A DNA stretch of 64,000 bases, taken from Zygnema cylindricum. Lineage: Eukaryota; Streptophyta; Zygnematophyceae; Zygnematales; Zygnemataceae. How positions within the stretch are numbered: position 1 is the stretch's first letter; every line of letters begins with the position of its first letter. Position numbers and translations under genes: made by a program. Of this stretch, positions 48,224 through 59,361 are shown one piece after another. The DNA is taken from contig JBBHKE010002720.1 of NCBI GenBank assembly GCA_037447655.1, positions 211,397 to 275,396 of the forward strand. The letters run 5' to 3'. The notes below the pieces were generated by a model that saw nothing but the letters and a program-made list of their open reading frames with translations, searched no databases and had not been told where the DNA came from.

Positions 48224-50261
48224 CGATTAGCAAATATCGGGACAAAAAATCACGCACCGTCAATGTCCCGGAATTATGATCCTTATAGCATTGTTCCATT
48301 AGGTGGTCTCAGCAAACGTAAAAAACGTTTACTGAAGCCATCGTTCCATTGTGTCGGTTCAGTAAGTGACATTTATTTTGCGTGGCACACTTTGATTGGA
48401 TCCACGTAGTATATGAATAAGATTTTGCTAATCTTCAACGAATCTTTGTTAGCAAAATGTAACCACATATTAGTACCAGCGAAGATAAGAAGTGACTCGT
48501 ACGACTTATTGAATGAAATATGTACGGATGGACGAAGCTTATGATTTGTAAAAGCGTACCAAAATGTCAAAATGGTTAGTGGATGGCAACAGAAGCGAAG
48601 ATAAAATCCTCCGTCAAAGATTTTCTTGCGGCTTCCGGTGGCCTCGCATCCTCCCTGGCGGAAGGCACATGTCATATGCGACGTGTACCGACCTGGTCGC
48701 GCGGTCGTCGTGGATATTTGCTCACTTTTCCACGAGGCACGCTGCTATTCGTTCAGGCGCTTGTAATTGACCTACTCCGAGTCACTTGTTGCGAGGCGCT
48801 TATAATTGACCTACTCTCGGTCACTTGTTGCGAACTGAAAGTGTTAGACGATGGCGTATCCGATTTTGCATTCGACGGTCCACGTTTACGCCCATAAACG
48901 TGGAGAATCAAATCACTCATTCAGTAGGCTTGTTTTTCTGACATGTTTTATTTTGTACGGAACTGTACGAAACAGTACAACTTTCAGTAAACAACGACAT
49001 GTTTTCCCTAATGGAACCTCACCCTTAGAATGGCGTTCCATCATACGAAAAGTGGAGTTCGTTACTGGATGTCGTACGTTTTCGTAAAGTGTCGTACAAA
49101 GTCGTACCAGATTGTTTTTTTGTCAGACGAAACATCGTTACTGGAAAGCTCTCAGGATGCTCCAATGATGTAGACATAATTCCTGACCGTTGGATATTTC
49201 ACTTATTGAGATGCGCGATGCAATCGCGCATACCATCTAGTGTGAAGCAACTCTCCTCGCGAAGAGAGTTGCTTCCCATTGGTCGTGTACCATTGGTACA
49301 CGTGAAAAGCAAAAAAATATCTACTTTGAACAAGCGATTGCAGGCCCACACGCCGTACAGGTCATGTGCCGCCTGCCACGGTGAATAAAAGTCAACCAAA
49401 AGTATCCTCGCATGCTCCGTCTGACATCCCCGACCTTCAAAGTTTGTGACCTCTTTTTGCCATTCCGTTTCGAAATTTTGATTTCCATTTTCAAAATTAA
49501 AATTTGGCCGCAACTTTTCTTACGAATCATTAACCACCTCCGCTGGTACAGATATTATCGTTCACAAATTTTGTTTGAAGAATATATTTAGATTTTCAAA
49601 ATATGAAGTTTTTCACTGGCCCGACACAATGGAGCGGACTTATAGTAAACCCGTAAACTTCTCTTTTCATTTACTGGGACCGCCTAATGGAATGTTACCC
49701 TTATGGTAACCTTCCATCAGGCGAAAAAGCGGGGTTGTTTACTGGAGAAAGTACATTTCCGTACTAAACCGTACTTTTTTATTTTTTTACAAAAAATGTT
49801 TACCAAAAAAATGTTAAGATTCACCATGTTTTTTGTCGAAAACTTCCACCGTCCGATTTTGAATTTTAGATGCAAACGCCCCTTCTATCAAATACCTGGC
49901 AAGTCTCTTGCGAGTGTCCTTAAGAGGACACTTTGCGCTTACTGGACGCGTGTATTGGTTCACTTGTAAAAGTCAGAGTCGCTCCACGACGGAAGTGAAG
50001 TTATAAACTTACATGTGGCAAATGGGGTGTACCTTCTCACATCAAAGCCACCCTGTTCAACAACAAAATCTTGGTTCTAGGACATCTTGTCACGCCTTCT
50101 TTATAAATGTGCACAATCAAGTAAAGTACAATAGTTGCCATCGCCTCCATTTTTTGAATAAAATGGACATTTGTACAAATTTTCATTTTGCAACGGTTTC
50201 CGTGGCCGTTAATACAACGACAAATAGAAGAACGTTCAGATTGTAAAGTAGCGTGACACTA

Positions 50262-50799
50262 CACCGCGCATCGTTATTAGTGTCAAATTTTAAATAGTGT
50301 GTAAGTAAATATACCGTCATTGACGCTAATTAAGAATTTGAAAATTAAAAAAAAAAAGGTTTATTCTAATTTCAGTGTAAACGCTAATTTGGAACAGCAA
50401 AAATGGAAATTTTTCTGTACGATTATATACATTATTATATGTATTCGTACAAAATATAAAAAATCATACACCGTAGTGAAATTTAAATATCCGTACATGT
50501 CAGACTTTTTGACATGTCAGACCAATCCTGTTTTTTTAGCGCACGTTCCTATGCGAACGCGTCCGATTTAATTCATTTTTTGTAAAATTTTCAACTAAAA
50601 GGTACATTTATGTACGGTCTGACATCGACCGTACACCACACTATTTACATTTTAATGTACTTTCGTTCTGTACGCTAATTTGTACGGAACCTCAATTAAC
50701 GTCAAGGAAAAATTAAAATCACGTATGTTATTTTTGGAAAAAAATCAAAATTTTAAGAACCCAAATTAGTGACATTGACACTAATAACGATGCGCGGTG
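50262..50799. mobile_element. TIR miniature element, CACCGCG family, with TA target duplication
   Basis: Ends are CACCGCGCATCGTTATTAG and CTAATAACGATGCGCGGTG (19 of 19 matched). TA flanks both sides (50260-50261, 50800-50801). Segmental copy A has the empty site at about 45704-45715 (GTGACGCTACTGGATATTTT), so the insertion postdates the duplication. TA targeting fits the Tc1/mariner group; no transposase is present. Confidence 0.9.
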
Positions 50800-51135
50800 T
50801 ACTACATATTTTAATCGGCGTCCGCCCGTACAGATGCGCTGCTGGGATTTTGTACTTTTCAAAACTTTCATTATTTCCCGGTAGGCTTAACAAGATCCTT
50901 CGTGGTACCAATCGCAATCCAACACGTAAGCAATTTTTGCCTCGTTGACACGACTTGATTGAAAGGTGTTACAAATATAAATGCCAGTAAACGTGATCGT
51001 ACGATTACTGAGAACGCTTGATGGAAGATTACCCTTGGGCAAGATTGCACGAAGACGCAAACATTGAGGCGCGTCGTAATCGCATTATGTTTTTAAATGT
51101 CGTTTTCAAAATTTCATATTTGTTTAGTACTGCTA

Positions 51136-51715
51136 CACCGCGAATCGTTATTAGCGTTGTGAACTTTATGTCGACGCTCCCAGATTTTGATTTAAAACCC
51201 GAAATAAAATTGATAATACTACATTTTTCTTTACGTTAATTACGGTTCTACAGAATTGGCGTTCATAATTCTAATCAATGATATTATTGAAAATTGTGGT
51301 GTACGCACGTGTCAATTCGTACAAAGCGGTACTTTATTGAGTAAAAAAGTACAAAACATGGATTAAAATAATCGCGATCGCATGTAAAACTACGCTCAGA
51401 TTAAGAGACATAATAAGATGGTACATATTTTAGTGTAAAAACATGTGTGGCGTAATAATTATTCTCGCGAACACCCAAATTATAGTTATGACAAATTAGA
51501 GTAAAATGACGCGACAGTGTACGATTTGTCAGATTTTGTACTTTTACCTATTTTACTGCGAAGATCCTGATGGCAGGTGTGTTGCACCAAAATTAGAATT
51601 AATGATTAATTAATACTAAACATTTACAAAAAAATGAAAATCGTAATTAGTGTTAATATTGCTAAATCTTTTTTTAACACTAATAATTTCTCAATGCTAA
51701 TAACGATTCACGGTG
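51136..51715. mobile_element. TIR miniature element, CACCGCG family (copy 2)
   Basis: 580 bp, ends CACCGCGAATCGTTATTAG and CTAATAACGATTCACGGTG. Homologous to 46047-46629. Confidence 0.85.
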
Positions 51716-52022
51716 TTTTGTACATCATGATAAAACGGATACAAACCAGCGAAACACATTAGTTACTTAATGCCATGAAGAGTCAGTAATGTTGAAGGGC
51801 GTGTTATTTAAATAACTATTTAAGATTTTAAGACTCTCATTCTTTAAGTTCGGAAATAACAAAAATACCTTTGGCTCTGCCGGCTTTTACCGGTGTAGGG
51901 CATTGCTTTAAAAAAATAAAATTGTAAACAATTTCAGTGAGGGGCGCGAGCGCCAAAACGCGTCGTTTCTTGCGCTTGCGAGTGGCTGCCAGCCGATCCG
52001 GAATCAGATGCGCCATCTTTTC

Positions 52023-52518
52023 CATAATTCAAAAGTAGGTGAAAGTATGCCCATACAATACACATACAATATGATTTTAAGACCCATATTGTATTCGGAC
52101 CTATTTGGACTCATTAAAACATTCAAACAACAAGCCATCTAAGAAGATCGCATGAAAAGCCCATAACACAACTTACAATAAAGGCGTCGACCAAAGGCCT
52201 ACCATAAAAACCATAGTTCAAATGTAGGTGTTTTTATGGTAGGCCTTTGGTCGGCTCCTTTATCGTAAGTTGTGTTATGGGCTTTTCATGTGAACTTCTT
52301 CGATCACTACTTTGATCAGTGACCGTTCGATCGTCCGAATTTGACGGTGTAAATATTTTTTTTTTGGTCCGAATGATTTAATTGGTCTAATTTTTGGTCC
52401 GAATGTTTTAATTGGTCCGAATAGGTCCGAATACAATATGGGTCTTAAGGTCATATTGTATGTTTTGCATATAATAGGCATATTGTATGGGCCTACTTTC
52501 ACCTACTTTTGAACTATG
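52023..52518. mobile_element. Foldback element made of two inverted hAT-like copies
   Basis: Starts CATAATTCAAAAGTAGG and ends CCTACTTTTGAACTATG. The two halves are inverted copies: AAAGCCCATAACACAACTTA at about 52154 pairs with its complement near 52265-52285, and CATACAATATG...CATATTGTATG blocks pair further out. A further end, GCCTACTTTTGAACTATG, lies at 52526-52543. The centre (52207-52229) carries another internal terminus. Confidence 0.8.
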
Positions 52519-52549
52519 ATAAAAGCGCCTACTTTTGAACTATGGTTTT

Positions 52550-53000
52550 GACCTAGTTGGGCAATCGTATGATTTTCCCTTTTCAGGTCACGTATAATTA
52601 AACTTTTAGTAATCGAACATGATGCACCTATGTCAAATAAAACCGATAATTTACAAAACTTACGTATGTACAGAACTGTACTACCAAAAAAGTACGGAAT
52701 TTGACTAAAAGATACGCTGCACTTCGTAGTACTTTATGTCCGATAAACTGAACATAAATTTAACGGGAAACGTACGGAATTGTAACAAAATTGTACGGAC
52801 TATGACGAAAAGAGACGGGAACTATACGGACAATGTACAAACTGCGTTATATGTAAAACTCAATTTATTTGACATGTACGAAATTGTACGGAATAAAATT
52901 CATTAACGATTTTAACGATTTTTTCAAAAGGTTAAATGCTTTTGTTATGTATAATTCGTCACGATTAAATTGTTCGCACGAAACGCCGTGAACAACTATG
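52550..53000. repeat. Interspersed repeat of about 480 bp (copy 2)
   Basis: Sister of 47745-48223 with scattered substitutions. It shares the end CACGAAACGCCGTGAACAAC. ORFs over it are not conserved. Confidence 0.7.
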
Positions 53001-53728
53001 GCTTTGACATACATTATGGCGATGATATTGAGAGGAGGCGCCGAGGTATCCGCATTCGCGAAAACATAGGGACGTTCTTCGCGGAGTGTGTAAAGAGCGC
53101 GGGCGACGCTCATTTGCTGCGATCCCAAATCAGATTGTTCTCCCATGAACGAATTAAGTAAATTGTCAATTGGTCCCGAAATTTTGACTATCACATAAAA
53201 TGGAATCGATTCTAATTTTTTCATTATTCTACCCTAGGTGAGGTTTAATTAGCGAAAATTGGTATAGGTTATTTTTAAATAGTGTAGATGGACTGACTGC
53301 AAAATTGTACTTTTAGAAGTAAAAAGGTCAAATAATGATTTAATAGAATCAGCTCGCGCGAAACGCTAAACAAAATGAATCACATGGCCGCTCGCAAATC
53401 TCGCCCAAACAAGATCGCCGCCGCTGCGAACATGCTTTACACGCGACAAATATTATTAGCGCCATAATGACGCCACATTATCCGATTTGACACATTTTTA
53501 TGTGATATTTACTTAGTGTTCATAATTATCGCCGCATAGTGGCGACATAACCCAATATAAATAATTCAATAAATTAGAGTAACCCCCGCCGGAAAGCTCT
53601 ATCACATGAATGGGCCATACTCTAATTGTTTTTCGTTTTTTCTCTAATTTTCATTACTCTAATTACGATTCGCGGTGTAGCTGCCAAATACTCGTACAGT
53701 GAACGATGTTAAACCAGCCATTACAATA
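53001..53728. other. Non-coding stretch with remnant TIR element
   Basis: No gene recognised. Near 53655-53676 the sequence ends ATTACGATTCGCGGTG, a decayed terminus of the CACCGCG family whose other end could not be located. Confidence 0.45.
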
Positions 53729-54280
53729 CACGGTGAATCTTTATTAGCCTTATGTACTCTATATCGGCACCCCTAAATTTTGACATTGATACCCGAAATA
53801 CAATGAATAAATATAAATTTTCCTTGACGTTAAATACGGTTCTTGTAAATTAGCGTTAGCGGTCATACAGTAATTACTTCATGAATAGTGTGGTGTACGA
53901 AAGGTGTTTGTTCGTACAACACTGTACTTCACTACTGGAAATCGTACGAAATGGTTGTCTACTTATGTCGGTTGCATACAGAAGTGCGCTTAGAATAAAC
54001 GTGGAGTCGAGTTTGCGACAAACGCGTTCGCAAACCCAAACTAGAATTGTGGATTAATTACAGTAAAAGGAAGCGACGTGGTACGTATTGTCAGATTTTG
54101 TACTTCTACCTGTTTTACTGTGTATGTAATGACAGCAGATCCGGTGTACCTAAATCAGCGTTATGAAGAAATTACAATTAAACATTATTTAAAAAGGTTT
54201 GCAATACCCAAATTAGTATTAATAACACTAATTAATTGTTGACACTAATAATTTCTAAAGGCTAATAACGATTCACGGTG
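53729..54280. mobile_element. TIR miniature element, CACCGCG family (copy 4)
   Basis: 552 bp. Starts CACGGTGAATCTTTATTAG and ends CTAATAACGATTCACGGTG, flanked by TA on both sides. It lies about 430 bp upstream of the BPG2-like gene. Confidence 0.8.
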
Positions 54281-54576
54281 TAGCTCTGATATCCTTGACG
54301 GCCATTACAGGTGGGTTCTGAACACTGAACGGCCGTTAGGTTCTGTGACGCTTGCGTTCTACGAGAAGATGAGAACACGGATTTGTGGCGAACGGCACCA
54401 TGGAACGATCAGTCAAGAGGTCACGACGCTCTATCCGATGGCGTACTGTAAATTACAATACCGTACCAAAGTGTCGCACAGTAAAGTGCAGTAATCACTT
54501 AAACCCTAGATTTTCCACTGGTTACGAATTCCCCCAATTCTAACTTTTCCTCCCTCCGCAATCATTTGTATTACGA

Positions 54577-54653
<77 letters not shown>

Positions 54654-54708
54654 TCCTCCCCATGCTCCATTTTCAACCCTCCTGCCCTCCTCTGACTTTT
54701 ACGCCCTC
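54281..54708. other. 5' flank of the BPG2-like gene with (TC)n run
   Basis: Contains an uninterrupted (TC)n tract of about 71 bp at 54579-54649, only 60 bp before the proposed start codon, so it is probably in the 5' untranslated leader or core promoter. No TATA box fixed. Confidence 0.6.
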
Positions 54709-57700
54709 ATGACTCCCTCCCCATTCGCCCGCTCTCTTCCTCCCACTCACATACTCCCTGTCGCGTCCCACCAATCCATGCCCTCCATCACACGTGTGGT
54801 TTGTCAGGCAGCCTTGGCGTTGCGCACGCATCTCCTTCCTTCTTCTCCCTGTTTCACTCCCTCTCTCCCTTCCTCCTATTTTTCTTTCCCTCTCTCTCTC
54901 CATTCCACCATTCAAAACTCTAGATTCTGTACACTATCTCCTTCGTTCAGCCATGGCTTCTCTCCGTCTTCTCCCGCGTCCAAACTGGATTCTAAATCGC
55001 AGTTTCGGTCAGTCTCCAGTTCTATTTTCGGGTCCCAAATTTTGATTCGGTCGTTCTCCGTCGCAGCCGAAAATGCTAAGGGAGAAAATTTATCAAAATT
55101 CCAAACTAAAGACAGAAAATTTAATGTCACCTCAAATATTAAACCCCAATTTTCATCATTTGTTCGAGAAGAAGGCCGTACATATCAGTCCGAAGATTCT
55201 CGCCTTTTATGTCCCGGTTGCGGTGTGCCGATGCAATCCAGAGATTCCCAAATTCCTGGATTTTACCAAATGCCAGCTGTCAATTTGGTAGAGGACAAAG
55301 AGGGAGTGGAAGAGCTGTCAGAGGAGGAAATGGCGCAAATGGCGAATTGGGAAGAGGGAGAGGGAGGGGCAGAGGGAGGGGCAGAGGGAGGGGGAGAGGA
55401 AATGGGAATGGCAGAGAGGGGAGGGGAAAAGGGAGACATGGTGGGGAGTGGGAGGGAAGGATGGGTTGTATTTGAGGGTAGGGGAAGGAAATTAGTTCCA
55501 GTTGAGACAAAGAGTGTTGATAATCTTGAATATGAGAGCGATTCGGAGGATGTTGGTTTTGAGCCCCTTGGACCGGAATTCGGGCCGACAAAGTCCTGGA
55601 ACGATGGAAATGAGGAAGAAGAGGGAGAGGGAGAAAAAAGAAGAAGGGGAGGGATAAAGGAAAGTTCGGACCGAGACTCAGAAGATCGACTGGTTGTGTG
55701 TGCTCGATGCCACGCGCTCAGGAATTATGGGAAGGTGAGATATTGAGCGTCAAGTGTTGAACTTGACATAAAAATGCTAGGGTTTGTCTACAATTTATTC
55801 AAGTGGGTTGAACTGAGTGCTTTGTGTAGTGTTGTAAGAGGTTACAAGTGTGGTGGGTCAAGTAATTAAAAAACAGTGTGGAAAATTGAGATAAGAAAAA
55901 AATGATCTGTTAATTTGAGAAAGTTGGAAAATACGTTCACGACACGGACCGCTAGCCCCTATGACATTCTAATAATTTGGTTTTTCAGATGTTAAAGTTG
56001 CAGTAAAGAACTTAATAGTGTCAACTTAAAATTAGTAGAAACGATTCCAGTCTAGATATCATGGACATGGATAATTTTGGCGCTTGTGCAATCGCGATCA
56101 TCACTACTATTTTGTCGTCAAAGGCCAAAAGTAACCGATGCCAAGTTACAGTTATGAATGGATTGTTTTGAATTTTCGTCAAACACAACAAAAATATGAA
56201 TCCATAACAAAGTTAGAAAATCCCAGAAATTACATGAAAAAATGATGATGTCGTAGAAATGATCATGGTCTTTGGCAAATTCGAGTAAACTGCGTATTGC
56301 TACTAGTGTTAATAACGCAAATTCGGCCGTGGCTTTTTTCAACCAAAAATCAGAAAATAGTGTTGACAACTTAAGGTGGACAACAGTTAGCCACATCCCC
56401 CTACTTTAAATTATTATACATTAATTCTGCATTTACACTTGTAATTCCTTTACAGCAATAGCGATGGGCTTGTACCATCCACATTATAAATAGAGATGAA
56501 ACCAAATCAGCGGTTGGGATATTTGAGCAGGTTAAGGAAGCGAAAATCGAAAACCTCCTTCCCGATTTCGATTTTGATCGCGCTGTGGGAACGAGGTTAA
56601 AGCGAGCCTATGGGAGGAGAGCTGTAGTGGTGATGGTGATCGATGCGGCCGACTTCGACGGATCGTTTCCGAGAAAGGCGGCGGAAGTGTTGTCGGAAGC
56701 AGAAGAGGCAGCAGAAGCGAATTGGAAAGAAGGGCAGGCAGGGAATGTGTTCCGACTGCTGGTAGTGGCGAATAAGGTCGATTTACTGCCTAAACAGGCA
56801 TGATCTCTCTCCCTCTCCCTGTCCCTCTTTCTTTCCATCGCCCTTGCCCTCTCCCTCTCCCTCTCCCATCAAGCATGAAAACCAACAAACACTCTCTTGC
56901 AAGCATAGTCTTTTTGAGTCAGCAGTGCTGATTGCGTTCTGGAAAAAAAAATAGCTGCAGCATGTATTTGTCAGCTTAGAGACCTCTTCATTTCTTGTGA
57001 AGAAAAATGGAACGTACCTCGACTTGCTCACAAGAACCAATTTGAACCTCAAATTTCCGTGCATTGAAATAATTATTGTCAAGATCTTTCCCAGTTGCCT
57101 TTATATAGCTTTCACTTTGTCCAATTTCAGGAACCCAGCGTAAATTTCCAACAACCATATATGTGGTAGAAATATGGTATACACGAGTTTTTTATCTCAT
57201 TTTCTCCAAATGCTCCCTTGCTGTAGTCAGTCTACCCATTTTCTTTTCCCTCATCCCAAATTGCTCAAAGGTGTAAGTTTATTGTAAATCCTTATTAGAA
57301 TTGATAACTATAATTCAATGCCTTTTTTCTTTTCTTTTTTAAGGCTATGACCATAAATTAGTATTTGTTACACTTAATTTGTCAAGCGGACAGGTAGCCC
57401 ACCTCAACCAAAACTTCATCAGAAATTTTGGTCCTAATTTCGTATTAACACTTCCTGTTTCTTCCTCTTAAAACGATGTATGATATACTTCTACATCACT
57501 TGCGATTTCTAATCCTAATCACATTTTTATTTCTCAGGTCTCCCGTAGCCGATTAGAAAAATGGGTAAGAAGACGGGCACGGGCTGGTGGGGCTCCTCGA
57601 GTGAGTGGGGCCCACCTTACGAGTGCCCAAGAGGGATGGGGAGTTCGTCGATTGGTCGAAACTATTAAAGAATTAGCCGGGCCACGTGGCGAAGTCTGGG

Positions 57701-59290
57701 TGGTTGGGGCACAAAATGCTGGAAAATCATCACTAATTAATGCAATGGGACGAGAAGAATCCGGAGGGAAGCAAGGGCAGTTGACTGAGGCAGCCCTTCC
57801 GGGCACAACAATTGGCGTGGTTGTATTGGACAACGTTTTAGGGCAGCGTAGAAAAATTTTCGATACGCCAGGGCTTTTGCATCCACATCAGATAACGACG
57901 CGGTTAACGTGGGAAGAACAGAAGTTTGTGCTTCCAAGGAAAGTCTTGAAACCAAGAACGTTTCGAATCAAGGTATGTTGGCTGAATTCTAAATCATTTT
58001 TTTGTTTAGTAATAATATGGTTCTGTAGGCGAATTTATCCGTCTGTTGTCAATTATTGTAAAAAGTTTATAAGCAATTGTTAAAGTTTTTTGCGTATTTT
58101 TTGTTTGGATAATGGTTACTTCAAGATTTCTGCTGTTAGTAACAAATCCAAATGTTTGCCAGGCTGGGAACACTATCCATATTGGCGGTTTGGCTCGGGT
58201 GGATTTGGTGACTGCTCCTTCCGAAAGCATTTATGTGACGGTTTGGGCATCAGCTTATGTAATATGTCACATGGGAAAAACGGAAAATGCAGAATCAGTT
58301 TTCAAGAATCATGTCGGCTATACATTAAAGGTGAGAGTCATGTTCACTCACCAAAATGGGAGCGCATACATGTTTGATGGACTGACGAGTTTTGTAATTT
58401 GTGTATGCCTCTATGTTCAACAACTCTGACGCATTCTGTTCAATATAGCTCTGTTCTGTCACTTGTTATTCTAATGAGACAGCCTGCTTACGTTATTTAA
58501 TTTAGGCATTTTTAGAAAGATTCAGAGCCGAAAGTTTCATGTTCCATTGAATCTGTCTTTTTCTTCACGAATTCTCCTATTTGGAGCCTTTTTAAGTTTT
58601 AGAAAAGACGTGCAACCTCAGATTCATCATTAGTGTGGATTCTGTTGGAAAGTTGTTGATGTTGTTGTGGCAGTGCTTATCCACACTAATGTCGGTACAA
58701 TTTTCAAGGTCAAATGACATCTGTAAATTAACTTCGTAACTTCCCATTTGAAAGGCGCTACCTCGTAAATTATGTGGTACCATGTTAACAGCGGTAAGCA
58801 CTGAGTAATGATCTCCCCATTCACCTACTCATGTACTTGTACCATCCGATCTACCGACCCAAGTCTAATGGGTGCCTGAGACCAACCTTTCTTTACGCCC
58901 TTCTTCTTTTCTTTTTTTCCCTTGTTTTCCCTTCTTTCTTCCCTTCTTTGTTTTCTTTTTTTTCGATGTCGCTTGCAGCCCCCTTGCCACCAGGATCGCC
59001 TTCCAGAGCTTGGGCCATGGCTGCCGCGTAATATTAGTGTGGAAGGTGATCGATGGGACCAAAGCTCGGTCGATATCGCAATCGCAGGTTTGGGATGGGT
59101 TGGTTTGGGGTTAAATGGGAAAGCCCTTTTGAAGGTTTGGACTTACGAAGAAGTAGCCGTCACGTCTCGAGAAGCGATGGTTTTTGATTTGAATCCTGTA
59201 TTTGAAAAGCCCGGATTTACCGTGGCAAAATTGCCGAATAGTTTGAAGGAGGACAAGGGAGCGAAGAAAGCGAAAGTGAAGACTGGCTGA
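54709..59290 (+). CDS. BPG2: Plastid circularly permuted GTPase, BPG2/YqeH family, 5 exons
   Basis: In plants BPG2 is a plastid GTPase needed for plastid rRNA maturation and greening. Exons 54709-55734, 56531-56797, 57538-57972, 58163-58330 and 58979-59290 join in phase 0 to about 735 residues (Arabidopsis BPG2 about 660). Residues 1-115 are Ser/Pro-rich, fitting a transit peptide. The zinc finger is split: LCPGCGVPMQ in front, VCARCHALRNYGK at the end of exon 1, with an acidic Gly/Glu-rich insert between. Then the GTPase motifs in permuted order: NKVDLLPKQ (G4), WVVGAQNAGKSSLINAMG (G1), PGTTIG (G2), DTPGLLHP (G3). The C-terminal part reads NTIHIGGLARVDL, TVWASAYV, CHMGKTENAE and SSVDIAIAGLGW. 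The intron after exon 2 must use GC as donor (CAG/GCATGA). An in-frame ATG at 54778 is an alternative start. Confidence 0.93.
56287..56485. repeat. Interspersed AT-rich repeat in BPG2-like intron 1 (copy 1)
   Basis: Similar along its length to 61550-61775: AGTGTTAATAAC, AAAATAGTGTT, CCACCTTA/CCACGTCACCCTA and TTTACACTTGTAATTCCTTTACA against its relative. Possibly an old miniature element. Its right end lies 45 bp before exon 2. Confidence 0.55.
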
Positions 59291-59355
59291 TAGATTGTTT
59301 TGCCAAAAGGAATTACCATTTGTTAGAGAGAGGAAATGTATCATTTATCTCATGA

Positions 59356-59361
59356 AATAAA
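59356..59361 (+). terminator. Possible polyadenylation signal AATAAA
   Basis: AATAAA lies 66 nt after the stop codon of the BPG2-like gene, a usual distance for such a signal. Only the hexamer supports it. Confidence 0.4.

Larger units (their letters stand above)
47059..51745. repeat. Segmental repeat, copy B (with three insertions)
   Basis: Direct repeat of 43791-46655. Relative to copy A it has extra blocks at about 47745-48223 (a repeat also found at 52550-53000), 48290-49017 (unique in the window, no recognised gene) and the miniature element at 50262-50799. Base changes are scattered over the whole length, and the hairpin near 49247-49271 is kept. Confidence 0.8.

Noticed and set aside
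54952-55045. Alternative BPG2-like start at the ATG near 54952
   Set aside because: It is in another frame (MASLRLLPRP...) that stops at 55045 and does not reach the zinc finger.
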